A stretch of 64,000 bases of DNA from Terebella lapidaria (Eukaryota > Annelida > Polychaeta > Terebellida > Terebellidae), in contig OX424561.1 in NCBI GenBank assembly GCA_949152475.1, positions 20,268,481 to 20,332,480 of the forward strand, given 5' to 3'. Shown here piece by piece: positions 35,933 to 49,100 of the stretch (positions within the stretch are counted from its first letter, which is position 1; each line of letters starts with the position of its first letter). Both the position numbers and the translations under genes were made by a program. Under the pieces are notes generated by a model, which worked only from the letters and a program-made list of their open reading frames with translations, searched no databases and had not been told where the DNA came from.

Positions 35933-36310
35933 TGGATATTTCGTTGGATTTAGGAAGTACTGACATCATGACCTGATTTTCATTTCCGAAAATAATTAGT
36001 TATTTTGGAGAATATTTACCTCCTAAATTCGCCGCATCCCAAAGTTCGCCAACTTGATATTATCAGAACTCAGAAGCTCGTTTTGTGGAAAATAAATTAC
36101 TGGAACAGAGATTGGATATCAGAGTCTCGATTGACGATCGAACTTGTTAGTTTCATTTACATTACAAGGCCTGAAATCCACGTTGGCGAATTTGGGAATG
36201 CGGCAAATTTAGGACGGATGGCTCGTATATTTTTGGACGAGTAACCGGTTACGGTTCGGTTACAAGCTAACAAGTAACCGGCACAAAATTTTGTACTCGT
36301 TGAAGCCCTA

Positions 36311-37121
36311 CTAGTCTCCGCGGTCCCGCACCCCGGGCCTCACACTTTAAGTTTCAGTTGTACACTCACATTGACACACTTGTGACACTCACCTACATTA
36401 TTGTGTTAAACTCTTTGATTACGTACAGTACACTCAGTGAGACGGGGGCTGTCCCTCTAAGTCTCAACAGCTGCCCACCCCACTCTCACTTTGAACTGCC
36501 TGTCTGGCTTGGACTGGCCACCCAAGTTACAAGTATCAACTAGGCCTACTGTATTCCAGAAGCATACAGGCACATGCGCCTATAAATGAAACAGCGCCTT
36601 TTTGGGCACACGCGGATTTATTATTCTGCCTCATATATATGCGCATGTGCCTTTCTGTGAGGTATGGCGCATGCGCCTACATGTGAATCCACTTTCTTTC
36701 GAACACAAGCTTTCAAGGTGAAGTTATATGCATTTCGTTACACAGTGAAGCACATATAGTAGGCTACAAGTCGGTCGGACCTATCCCATACTACATATTT
36801 CACATACTTCTATGTAATGTATCGCCAAAAAACGCTCCAAGAGGTGTGCCTATAAACAATACCGTATCATTGTCATATTCTGCTGGAGAAAAAATATACC
36901 TCGTATATAAGCGTTTATATCCTGCTTCACTCCTATATACAATCTGCACCCAATGTCACCACCATTTCACTGTCCAGTAGGGCTGTAAACCGCTCCCACC
37001 TCCTCCCTTACAAAGCCGAAGGTACATGTGCATGACTTCGATTTTTCATATATACATAACATTAATGCCGAATGTATTCTTCGGATAGTGCCAACATTCT
37101 GGAATTCTGTTCTGGATCACA
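36311..37121. promoter_or_regulatory. CLSPN upstream region with NRF1-like motif
   Basis: It holds GCGCATGCGC at 36667-36676, the exact core of the NRF1 site, 446 bp before the CLSPN ATG. Partial copies (CACATGCGCC near 36570, GCGCATGTGCC near 36640) lie nearby. No TATA box is evident near the start codon. Transcription start and any untranslated exons were not identified. Confidence 0.3.
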
Positions 37122-40100
37122 ATGGATTCAGACAGCGACTCTGACACTGGTCCTCTTCAAAGGAGGACAACGCAGAAAGGTACAGTAGAACGTGACAAGA
37201 TATTTTAAATTTACTTTTTTGTTTGCAATCGTGACTTTTGCGTTCATGACCAAATTATTCCCTATGCTTGAAATCATGTATTCCTTTCTTCCCCACAGGC
37301 ACAGAGTTGGCGAGTGACAGTGATGAAGAAGATAATATTCTCATCAGCAGCTGTCGTAAGAAGGTCTGTACTAGATCTGTGTACACATTTAGAATGACAC
37401 ATAATTTCACATCCCACGTAACTCTTTCTCAGGTGTCGCTGATACTATAGTCATTAGCTTATGGTTTTGACACATCTAGCGTGTTGCGATACTTGATGAC
37501 TCTGATGATGAAGATGGTGCTGTTGCTCCAACTAATGGACAAGATTCGGGAGATGAGAGTGATGTTTCTGCCAGTGGCAACAACTCTGACACCAACAACG
37601 AAGGACAAGATGTAGAGGAGCCTGACGGTGACGTGGAGATGCAGGCCGATCCAGAGGACTCTGAAGACGAGAAGAAATCCACAGCGTGGAGAGACAGTGA
37701 TTCTGAGGACGAGAGTGATGCTGCTTACAAATCTGCAAAAACCTCCCAGGATTCCACTGGTATTAACCATGGAAAATTTTGCTCCTCACTTCACCAGTTC
37801 AATTGTCGAGATTGAAATCCAATTTCCAATTTTTTTATGTTTGCAGATGCTGGCACTTCACAAACAGCTATAACTCCTAAAGTAAGCATTTTCACAGCAG
37901 TTGAGCCCAAAGTGTGATTAAGAATTATCTCTGTACATTATGAGTGTCGCCGTAATTCTGAAATCCACCTTATATTAATTTTCACAGCTTACCAATGGTT
38001 TAGCCAGCGACCTTTTCGATGCAGAAATGGACAGTGACGATGACGGAAAATCCAACAAGTCTTCAAACAAGGACTCATCTGATTGTAACAGCTCAGATGA
38101 CGAAGGTACAAGTTCAGAAAAATTTCCAGAAAAAAGATGTTTATTTTGTTAGTTTTTACGTTACAAGTATAGCTGTCCCTCTTTGCAGAAAGAAATCAGT
38201 CAGATTCTGGCCACAGCACCAATAATGAAAATGATGATTGTGACACTGGGGAAGTTAGTGCAGCTTTGAAGCGAAGACTCCAAAAGGTATAGTTGTTACA
38301 ATAGTTTTACATCACATTTGACAATGCTGTATTGATGTAATAATGCATGATAAATTCTCAGTTATTTTGGATTTAGAGTATACTGTACATCATGAGTTCA
38401 AGTTTGTTGCCGGACTGTTCCAAAGTTGTTGTTGAATCCAGGGAGCAGGGAAGAAAGCAAACACGCCACGAGGCAGAAATTCTGACAAGCCACATCGACC
38501 GAGCCGAGACGAGATCCAAGACCTACACAGTGAATCACAGCGGCTCGTCAGGGGTGAGTTAAGACGTAATGAAACCTGTTTTTTCTCGAACTGTTGGTAT
38601 TAATTCATAAGTCTTTTGTTTGAGTCATATGTGAAAATTTATAATTATCTTGATGGTAACAATATGTTTACTATGATACAAATTGGCTGATTACATGTAA
38701 TTGAACTTTGTTTCCAGAGTCTTCCGTGAAGCTACCATACCATAAACCCGACAAGGAGAAGCTCGGTTTGTCAGTGTTCTTGGCTCGATGTAAACAGAAA
38801 CAAGAACAACTTGACAGCATCAAAAAGCTGGGGTGCGCTGTATTCTTCTAGTAGTAAAGATTGTTGATTGCTACTGTATCGAATAAGGATTGGTATTTCA
38901 TTGTGAGCAATGTCTAGTCCTAGGTGAAGAAAATAATCATTTAAATAGATATGTTTTTCTCCAGACCCGCTTGGAAGCACACGCCAGAGCCGCAAACTCA
39001 ACCCAAGGTTAGCCTCCCACCTCGACCGAAAACCATAGAGAAACTCAAATCCTCTCCACTGCCACCAGTTACCAACAAACCCAATCAAACAGAGGAGAGT
39101 CAGTCACAGACGCAGGAGTCTCAGGTAGTCGACACGGTCAGGAAGGATATCTTGCAAGACTTGGACCACGCTGAGGAGGACTGGGACAATTTGCCTGATC
39201 TCACCGTGGAAAAGGAGAGTGCTAACATTCAGTTTGAGGTCGTTACGGCTGAGGAGGCGGAGCGAGACGCTATGCAAAGAACGGAGATGGATACTAAAGA
39301 AATTAGCAGTAGTTGTGTTCAAAAGAAAGGTACAAGTGTTACCAAAGAAGCTGCTCCCACTGAGCAGGAGTCAGGGTATATCAGTGTGCCAACCTCAGAA
39401 GAGGAAAACAGTGGGGATAACATAAAAAAAACTTCCGATATGGACGGTGCTACATTGTTGACCGAGGATAAAAACTTGCTGTTGACTGACAATCTCGACA
39501 AACATGACCTTTTAGGCTCTAGTAGCCAGGCGACAAATACTCCAATTGATAACAGTTGTTTGAACAAAACACAGACACATTTGACGCCCAAGCTGGCAAG
39601 TTTGACTGTGGAAAATTTCACCCCAAAGTTGAGTGGGGCACCGGATAGTTTCATAGATTTTGACGAAGATGAGGATGAACAAAAAACTCCAAAAGTGCCA
39701 TCGGGAGTCGTCAACCTCATGGAAAGAGTCATCAAACACTCGGCTAAACACACTCGTAAAAAGTCCAAAGAAGTTGAAATCAGGTACAGATCAATTTTGT
39801 GTGAGCCATGAAAACCTTCAAGATTGTTCCATACATGTACTTCTGTACTTGTATTATAATAGCTTTTCTTATATGGCTTAGCCATTTTATAATGGCTTGG
39901 TATTTTCACCTGTTTAATACAATCGTGTCTTACTATGATTATGTGCCCCAACCCTAGCCTGGTTTCCAAGGAGGCAGGAGAAGCCCGAGATGAGCTGAAA
40001 TTGAAGAAGTTGACTTACCACATTGAGGAGAAGGAGGAGGAGCCAGAGAGCCAGACACCAGGTATGTTCTCTACAGCTAAGGCTGGTCGCTCTTTGTGAT

Positions 40101-43100
40101 GTAAAAAGGTTTTCGAATTTATATGGGTGATCCGGGCTTTTGTCAAATGCTCAAAATACATGCAACACACATGAGAATGCCACGCATACATATAATTATA
40201 TCATATATTGAGATGTGTAACACAATATTGCTCCAACACAGGCGCCAAGCTGTTGCAGCTGAAGGAGAAGCTAAAAGAGCGCATGAAGCAGAAGCGGGAG
40301 GAGTCCCGACAGAAACGAGAAGAGCAGCATGCCTACGAAAACGAGGAGGGGTTTGGCGAGGCAGACCCCATGGATGATGAGGCAGAGCTCACTGACCAAA
40401 CCGACACTGATGATGATGAGGAAATGTTTGATGAGGAGGAAGATCTCATCGGTGGGCATGGTGATGAAGAGGAAGAGGAAGAAAAGGAGGTGAATAAGAT
40501 TGTTACCAATTACCAGTACTACCAAAAACTGATCTGATTCTATTCAGGAATCGTTTTGGAAATATGTTCCTTCAGTGTAGAATTTGAGGGACAATAATGT
40601 TGATGAAGATTTATCTTTTTCCACAGAACAACCCGTTCGTTGATGATGAAGCGGATGAGGATGATGAGGAAGACGAGGAGATGGAGGAATCTCTGCACCT
40701 GGAGCTGGAAAATGATGAACAAAGCCAAGAGAAAGGTGGAGATATACTGCTGTTAGACCAGCTTTAGAACTGTTCATGATTAGAGTCAATATTTTTATAT
40801 TTCTATTTAACGCTTTGATGTATTTATGAATGATCAGCATCATCTCTATGATCGACTGTTATATCAGCTGTACACAAAAATGCAGAAGTGATTACATGTG
40901 GGAATGAGGTATACATTTATACGATTTACTTATAGAAGATCCAGCCCCTCGAAAAGATTTCCTAAAGAGTGCTCTGAAAAAAACAAACACTCTCGAGCTG
41001 TTCGATGAGGACGCAAACACTGAGAGCCCAACCATGTCTCAAAACTCTAATGGATGTTGTAAGTGTCTATGAAGATAATTTAGAGATAATGTAAAACTAT
41101 TCCACAATATCAGCAGTGTTGGTGAGGTACTGGACTTTCCATGAGATGTACATTTTTTTCTTACTCTCAGTGACGGAGGTTAGTTCTCGGCCGTTCCAAC
41201 AGCTGTCAGGGACCTCAAACTCACTTGGGGATGCTGACCAGGACGACATTCTCATGTTAGACACACAGCCTCCCAAACACGCTGGTATGTTTGCAAAACC
41301 ATTTTGGAAATCTCAAACTTTCCGACCTATACTTGCTTCATCACGAAGCTAAGTAGTTCCAAACACAGAAATAACTATTGCTATCCATCCGTAAACAGTC
41401 TTCATTGCATTACTGTCAGATGTGTCAAGTCTACAAGAGAACAGGGACAAGGACACCAGTCTGCTGAGTGCGGACTCTAGCTTTGAGATGATGGGGTCCT
41501 ACATCCCAGCCGGCCAGCGCATGTCCAAGAAACACCAGAGCCGTGACCTGATGACACCAGAGCTCCTGACGCCATCCAGCAAATCCTCGGCCACCGCCGG
41601 GACGGGACACAAAGTCAGTTCCGGAAGCATCACACACTCAATTGTGGGATTTATACTGCTAGTTGCCCTTCAATTTTGCACTGAGGGCTTATTTATATCG
41701 CCCAATCCAATCAAATAATACACTGTGGGTGATGTGTTCAGTCCATTTGTTTATATAAATTTATCTATTGATTATTGTATCATGACAAGTACCAGAAGAA
41801 CTAACACTTTTCAGATGGGCAGTCGGATGTCTGACCTGACTATGCCGATAGAAGACTCCCAGGACCTGCTGACCACAGGAAGCCCGTCCAAGGATTCAGT
41901 CATCCGACCCTCACAGAACAGGTCTCCATCCTACGAGTTCCAGATCGAGGAGACACAGTCACTCATGCTTGACGAAGAAGGGTGAGAGTGGAAAAAAAGT
42001 CTGTTCATTAAAACATGACTTAATATTTATAGACATTTCATCAGCAATATATTGGTTTCAATCACCTTTATGTTCGAATTGATCTTGAATAGAGAAAGAC
42101 TGCATTGTATATTATGAATAAGTATGAACTGCATGCATATCTGTGTACATGTCCATGACAACTAACCATCAAATGTGTTTTACAGTCTGTTTAAGGTTCG
42201 TTCAGTACCTAAGCCCAGGAGACAGTTACTCCTTGACCACTCTACACGGGGAAGTGCCTCTGTCGGCACCGAGGACGAACTACTGGGTCTTTGCTCGGGA
42301 AAATTTACTGGAGGTAAAGAACACCATCTGGATGAAACTTTCTTTGTGTGTGTTTCATGCATTGTAATGATTTGAAAACACCTTGAAACATTTATTTTGT
42401 GGACAGAAAGTTGTTCTGAAAACAGATGCGAAATTAAATAACTACATGAATTTAACTGATATAACGATATGGATTGCTCGTTTGACAGACTCGCAGCACA
42501 CGGACCGTGAGAGCCACACCAGCAAGAGTTTGTTTGGTGACTCACAGTCGACCCTCGCCAGCACGCAGAACAACATGGACGAGTTGCTGGGGTTGTGTTC
42601 GGGACGCTTCAGCGGACCGTCGCAGACTCAGGGTGCACGACCCGAGCCTCAGCTCTCTCCACAGACACAGCAGGGCACCGGACCCTTCCAGGTCATCAGC
42701 AGTCTGGGGGCAGCGAGCAACGACCAGTAAGTTCACTGCACTATATAAGGATGAAATAAATAGTTGAATCCGCAATGAAGTTTGGGACCCAAATGGGGTA
42801 AGTTATGCACACTGGACTCGTCCACAAATGACTAGAAAGATTCAAATCCATGTGATTTTGAAGAGTTCAGTTCTGTGTCTTACAGAGAGAAGAAGCAGAA
42901 GAAGAGGAAACGAGCAGTGATCCGGGACGAGGACTCAGGCGACTCCTTCGAGGCTGTTGGCGGGGGAGAGGAGGAGGAGGGGAACGAGGTACAGGCTCCT
43001 GCTTATGGCTGGGATGTAACTCGAGTAACTAGTTTATCCCTTGTGTTATGGTGAGAAGGTATGTATGTTTGTGAATGGTTTCAAGTGTCTGTTCTGCACA

Positions 43101-45924
43101 GTCGGATGCCAGTACTGGTGAGGGGGAGAATGATCCCCTGGAAGACGAAGTTGACTCCGATGATGAGGAGATGCAGCAACTCAGGCAATTCAGAGGCTTT
43201 GCAGATACCAAAAAACCTGGGTAGGTGCTGAATGTGTCGTGATACTTAACTTATATCAGATGTGGGTACACTTTCCTCCTGTCTTTACCTATTTGCACCT
43301 AACCAAAATTGGTATGATGGCATATTGTGATACTATGTGGATCTACTTGTACAGAAAAATCCACAGGGAATTCGTGGACGAAGAAGCTGAGTTGTCTGGT
43401 GAGTAGAACACTGGTCTCACCCGTCTCAGAATGACATGTTATGCTCAATTGGGCATGAGCAGAAAAAAAACCTTATCGCCAGGTGGCGGCACTGTTTTAG
43501 AAGTAATATGATGTCATAACGTTATTTATCCTAGAGATACCATGGTATTACTCTAAACATACATAATTTTGTGTCAAATGTCACATGCATAGTTCACAAC
43601 AGACCATATTCCTTACTGATTTGCCACCAAAATTACCTTTATTAAAGTGCTGCCTCCTATCGAATGAGCTATGTAGTGAGTTATATCGCATCGTGTCTCT
43701 TTATTATATCCGATTATCCAACATAGGCAGTGAGTATGACAGCGATGAGAACTTTGACATCGCTGAGAAAGACGACATTTTGGAGATGGAGGCCGGCGAC
43801 ATGGACGACGTTGGCACAGAGGAACAGCTACGTGACCAAGTCAACAGAGTCCATCTGTAAGTCAATAATCAGGACAACGTTGTTCATCTGTAAGTCAATA
43901 GATGGGTCAACAGAATCTATCTGTAAGTCAATAGATGAGTCAACAGGGTCTATCTGGAAGTCAATAGTCAGGACAACATTGTCCTTGTCCATCTGTAAGT
44001 CAATAGATGGTCAACATTGTCCATAATAATTCGATAGACATGCCAACATTTGCCATATCCAATGGTGTCCATCTGTAAGCCATTAGACAGTCAACAAAGT
44101 TCACCTTTAAGTCAACTGGGTCACCTTTTCGTCAATACACATGTCAATATTGTTCATCTGTAAGTCAGTAGACGTTCAATAAAGTTCATTTGTAAGTCAA
44201 TAGACAATAGAACTTAGGAGTCATGTGTTAGTCAATGATTAGCATTAAATCATTCCTCGTGAGAGATGTGTATAAATCAATCATACACTGACAGGAAGAG
44301 CGTGATAGACGCTGACAAGAAGGAGCTGCGGCTGTTCCAGGAGATGTACTTACAGGACGGTGACCTGCACACGGAGGGAGGAGGCAGGACTCGCAAGTTC
44401 CGCTGGAGAAATATAGGTATAAAGTATATATGCTTCGATGACAAGTTTGAGGATTCCTTGTCTAAGTCTTAAAATCTAAAGGTCTCTAGGTAAAACTGAC
44501 TGGTTCTGCCATCTAGTGATTGTAACTGGTGTTACACCAGTAAAATATTTGGGATATTTTGTGCTGCCATCTACTGAATGAATTATCACCTAAAGTGTTG
44601 TTATAACACTGAGTATACAAGCTAAGTAATGATACACCGTGAACAGAAGTGAACATTCTCTTATATATAAAAGTGGGATATTCATACAAGAGTGAATAGA
44701 GCCTACTCCCACAAATGAGATGCCAGATTACTTCATGTAGTGCACTCTATTCTTCCTCACCAGATGACGAGGACACTCAGGAGGACATGTTCGCCAAGTC
44801 TGACGAGGAGGACGCTGGCGGAGAGGACCAGGAGGAACAGGCCTGGCGCGTCAAACGCTTCGAGCGTGAGAAGTTCCTCATGGAACAGAAGGTGTGTCTG
44901 AGGGAATTGTCTGTACTGTCACTTTCATGTTCCCAATTAAACCAGTAATACTCAATTCATCATTATATAGTATTGAAAGTACAAATATGTTTTGTCAATT
45001 TTCAATGTACATGTCTGATTTGTTCTGTACAGGCAAAAGCTGAGAACGATGAAGAAGTTATTAAACTTGGCAAAGTTGTCTTCAAGCCAAAGAAAGGTAA
45101 TTGAAATCAGCCGACAGCATTCAGAATAAAAACATTTGAAGCTATTGAGACTTGAAATTTCTAGCATCAATTCACACCAAATGTTTTCACAGATAAAAGC
45201 AGTCCACTTGTGGTGAAAGAAAATGTTGTGCCGAAAGAGAAGGTGGAAAAGGTACAAGCAAAGGAAAGCTCTAAAGAAAACTTCACAAAGCCAAAGGTAA
45301 GTCGGCATCTTTCCAGACACAAACCACAGTACATTCTGAAGACTGATGCCTCTGCATGCAGTGGAACTATAACTGAAAATGCTTTTGTCCCCTAGTTGCC
45401 CGTCCATGGTTCCTTCCTGCGAAGAAGCAGAGACGCCCTCGCTAAGCTCGCCGAGATGACCAAGCCCATGACGTCGGTCGGTGGAGCCAGGAACTCAGGA
45501 ATGTTTGTTTTCTCATCGATGTCGGCAGAGGAGAAAGCAAAGGAAGACAAACAGGACAAGAAACGACCTCAGGTTAAAAAAACAAAATAATTCTAGTGAT
45601 GTCGAAGTACGGGTATCTGAAAGTCATACAATCCACATTTCCATGACTTCATGCGATTTGGCTGCAAAAATATATTCAGAATTCTAAGTTGGCATTGTTC
45701 AAGATTTCAAAATCAAATTTTTGCCCATTTCTGGACCAGATATCTCACTTTCTCATGATGCAATCTTTTTGTTTATTTCGTTTCAATCTGTTTGTAATCC
45801 TCCATCATGTTCATTATTTCTCTAGGTTAAACGTTCAATGAGTTCAAGTCAGCAGCCAAACAAGAGACCTCGTCTAGAGAAAAGTAATTCAATACCAGCC
45901 AACAGTATATTCAACCATATGTAA
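37122..45924 (+). CDS. CLSPN: Claspin, checkpoint adaptor for CHK1, 28 coding exons
   Basis: Nuclear fork-associated mediator that lets ATR activate CHK1 and supports fork speed. Exons: 37122-37179, 37299-37363, 37480-37759, 37847-37881, 37988-38105, 38189-38286, 38442-38553, 38718-38832, 38965-39783, 39958-40061, 40242-40489, 40627-40735, 40936-41058, 41171-41284, 41420-41613, 41815-41981, 42186-42313, 42489-42726, 42886-42988, 43102-43220, 43355-43398, 43727-43856, 44295-44416, 44764-44891, 45033-45096, 45193-45296, 45396-45572, 45826-45924. All are GT-AG and in phase: 4215 nt, 1404 aa (human 1339). Landmarks: acidic Ser/Asp N-terminus; LHSESQRLVRESSVKLPYHK (~247-266); basic LKEKLKERMKQKREESRQKR (~607-626) before an acidic run; SSFEMMGSYIP (~819); PIEDSQDLL (~875); Chk1-binding repeats EDELLGLCSGKF (949-960) and MDELLGLCSGRF (992-1003); LRLFQEMYLQDGDLH and RKFRWRNI (1207-1214); C-terminal SIFNHM matching vertebrate SIFKYLES. 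Confidence 0.96.
43838..44215 (+). repeat. Degenerate tandem copies of the exon 22 / intron 22 splice donor of CLSPN
   Basis: The real junction reads CAACAGAGTCCATCT|GTAAGTCAATA with the donor at 43857. The 10-mer CTGTAAGTCA recurs at 43888, 43921, 43993 and 44158. Near-copies such as CTGTAAGCCA and TTGTAAGTCA lie between them, alternating with GTCAACA-like pieces. The array therefore repeats a sequence containing the end of the coding exon and its donor. Confidence 0.85.
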
Positions 45925-46271
45925 ATAAGTATGTGTAGATCATATTTTAACATTCATCTTCAAATATTTGTACATATGTAGCATCAAATAATGAATGTCG
46001 TGAATTGAGTGACTATATTTCATCCTGTACTGAAAGTCTAGAATTCCTTGTGTGACAGGAAAGAGAATTAACTTACTTTGTTGCAGTAGTTGTTAATTTG
46101 TTCGAATATTTATTGTAGGGTGTTCGATTGATTGTGTATACATATGTTATGTAATCATGTGTAAAGACAAAAGATGATTCAATGTAGATTTTTACTGACA
46201 GAAATACAACCAGCAAGTGAAAAGTAATGATGTTTGCTTGGAGACTGTTCAGTACCACATCGTGTTCAAAC

Positions 46272-46277
46272 AATAAA
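46272..46277 (+). terminator. Likely poly(A) signal of CLSPN
   Basis: AATAAA about 350 bp after the stop; a second lies at 46302-46307. A C-rich tract follows at about 46338-46368. Confidence 0.55.
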
Positions 46278-46805
46278 ATCACATCAAGGTTCCTGACATA
46301 CAATAAAAAATGTACTGTACTCTATCATTGTTGTTCTTCCCCCCCCCCACACCCCCCCCCCCCCCCCGCCATACTTGGTAGGCAAGATTGTCCTTCATAT
46401 ATGTAACCCCAATTATTGACATACACAACAGGCTATAAGGAGCGCCTGACCCACAAAGAAATGCTAAATATGTTTGGCGATTATAGGGCAACAAAACTTA
46501 TACATGTCATAGAGGTACATGAGGTGGATATTTTGGAAGAAAACTGATCAGTTTTTGAGGAAATGGCCACCAAAGTCCAGAATTGACCATTTTTCGTCAA
46601 AAACGACTGCCAAAACGACAAAAATGATTTGGTAAAAAACATTTCATAAAGCTCCTTTAGATATTGGCTCATGGTATGTTCTGAAAGATTTTTAGGAAAT
46701 GCTGTGTCAAAAAAACTTAGACCGGAATGACTTGGAAGGATGGACAAATAGGCGGACGGCAAAGGTTTATTGGTCCAAATGGGTGGGTAAGATGAGCTGG
46801 TAATC

Positions 46806-47829
46806 AGGTTATCGGAGCTATGTTTCGATAACCTATTGTCCGTCCATTCACATTTTTATCTTTAAAGTGTACGGTCCAATCGGTAAAGTTACCTTAAAAT
46901 AATTCAAGGAGGTATTTTTTACTCTTGATTTCTAAATTTTTTTCAAAATGGCTGTTTTCGTCGAAAAACACTCAATTTTGAACTTGAAAAGATTCTTGTC
47001 ATGTACCTTTGTGACGTGTATAAGTTTTGTTTCCCTTGAATTGCCGGTCATTGTGTGGCGGCCATTTTGAATTTTTTATTGATAGGCGAAAAAAACATTT
47101 TTTGCCCCAAATCGCATTACTGTCCATCTTGGACCATTTCTAGGCAGCCAAAAAAATTTCACCCTTTGAAAAATGTTTTTGCACTTTTTTCCTCCATAAT
47201 GGGAGCTGCTCCAACTGTACACATAGAACGCTTGGGAGATAGAGCTTAGATATTGACACTTCGAAATGGGAAGTGATATGGCGATTTGTTAGGTGACCTT
47301 CGATGACCTTGAAAGGTCAAAACAGCCTTTTGGGGGTCCAAAATTGCCCAAGTTTGCTTTTACAGACGAACCGCTTGTATGTAAGGCTTATGTTTACATT
47401 ATAAGCATATAGGAGGTCATATGGCCGAACTAATGTTGACCTTGAGCATGAACTCGGATGACCTTGAGTGCTAAATGTCTAAGATGAAATGTGTTAATTG
47501 GCTTCTGAGGCTTGAACACTTGCACATGCAGTTTAGGACTATGTACAAGAAGTCCTGTATATGTGGCACATATTTTGCTGACCTTGAACTTGACCTTAAA
47601 CGACCTTGAAGGCCAATCTCAAAATCTTACCTGACGTGACCTGTGTAAGTTGGCCTCTACAGACAATACACTGTTGATAGAGCCTATATGCGTATTTATA
47701 TGAACATATATAAAGTCACACGCTGCATGCCTAATGGTGACATTGAAGTTCACAAAGATGACCTTAATTATTAAATCTCAAGGTCATATGACACCTCAAA
47801 TGCTTGAAACCAATATTGTCCGGTAACCT
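46806..47829 (+). mobile_element. Helitron-like (HINE) element, diverged copy
   Basis: It starts AGGTTATCGGAGC with the paired TTTCGATAACCT and ends with the subterminal GTCCGGTAACCT (47818-47829). The 3' hairpin seen in the 29.7-kb copy is missing here. The sequence runs on into another copy. The interior has the CATTTTTATCTTTAAAGT segment and diverged core repeats (ATAGGAGGTCATATGG, TTGACCTTGAGCATGA). Confidence 0.6.
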
Positions 47830-48968
47830 ATCGTACTCAAGGAGGACATTTTTTTTGGTTTCTATATTTTCGCATTTTACCCAAAATGGCGGCAATTTTT
47901 GGTGAAAAACAGCCAATTTTGGACTTTGGCGGCTATTTTCTCAAAAATCAGTTTTGAGATTTTTTTATTTTAAAAGAATTCTCTTATGTACCTGTGATGT
48001 GTATAAGTTTTGTTGCCCTTGAATCGCCGGGCTTTGTGTTGCGGCCTTTTTTAATTTTCGACGGGTCGGCAAAAAAAAGTTTTTTGGGCCCAATTCACAT
48101 TACTATTCATTTTGGGCCATTTCACCCTTTGAAAAGAATTTTGGACTGCTTTTTTTCCTTCATAATGGGAGCTGCTCCCACTGTACTCGAAGAACGCCTG
48201 AAGATAAAGCTTAGATATTGGCACTTTCAAATGGGAAATCATATATGGCGATTTGTGTGGTGACTTTGAATTTGACCTCCGATGACCTGGAAAGGTCAAA
48301 ACAGCCATTTTGGGTTCAAGAAATGCCCAAATTTGCTCATACAGATGAAAAGCTTGTACATAGAGCTTATGCTTGCAATATGAACATATAGGAAGTCATA
48401 TATGACATAACCAATGATGACCTTGAGCTTGACCTCGGATGACCTTGAGTGCTAAATGTCTGATGTGCAATGTGTAAATTGGCCTATGAGGCTTGCACCT
48501 AGAGGTGAGGATTGTGTTTTAAACTTGGAACCATTTTTGAAATTAGCCAAATCTAGCATTCTTGTTTGTCATGCAAACTTGAAAGCACATCTCGAGATTG
48601 TCAAGAATAAATAAGAAATATGCAAAATTCGATGACAGACAATCGGAAAATCGTCGTTAACTGTGCATGAAAATATTGGAATAGAAAATGATCGGTCTGC
48701 ATTCACTGCCGGTTGCAACACGAGACTAATACCAATGACGTCTGAAGACTGTATGTGTGTTGTGGACCACTCTGAGGAAAAAAAATGGTTGCGAAATTGA
48801 TTGGCCCGAGTATAAATCTTGATTTTGGCAACTCAATTTAGGCACATGATACATATTTTCAGACCAAAATTTGCACGAATTCTCATTCTATAGACAAAAT
48901 GAAGCTATTGCAGACTGAATAAATTTTGTCAATTCTAAAAGTGGTTATAGCTTTAAGCTTATGAGAAG

Positions 48969-49008
<40 letters not shown>

Positions 49009-49100
49009 CATCTTTTGTGATCTTAATCTTGAAGGTGTCACCTGCAATGCTTAAAACCAAAATTTCCCAGTAGCCTATCTTAGTTCTTGGGCTAATTTTG
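47830..49100 (+). mobile_element. Helitron-like (HINE) fragment lacking its 5' end
   Basis: It begins inside the 5' portion (GGCGGCAATTTTTGG, ACTTTGGCGGCTATTTTCTC) and contains core repeats. It ends at TTAGTTCTTGGGCTAA (49080-49095), a diverged 3' hairpin. Short cores of the type TGACCTTGAGCTTGACCTCG recur. Confidence 0.55.

Larger units (their letters stand above)
35225..36310. mobile_element. hAT-like TIR element with two long internal hairpins
   Basis: The ends TAGAGCTTCAACGAGTAC and (inverted) TAGGGCTTCAACGAGTAC match over 18 bp with one difference. Both ends also carry AACCGGTTACGGTTCGGTTA in direct orientation. The YARGG-type terminus suggests hAT, but no clear 8-bp target duplication is visible. 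Inside lie two separate inverted repeats (35568-35637 and 35753-35932). No transposase frame is present. Confidence 0.65.

Noticed and set aside
39319-39969. 216-aa minus-strand frame
   Set aside because: Antisense shadow of CLSPN exon 9, whose plus-strand reading is in phase with 27 other exons.
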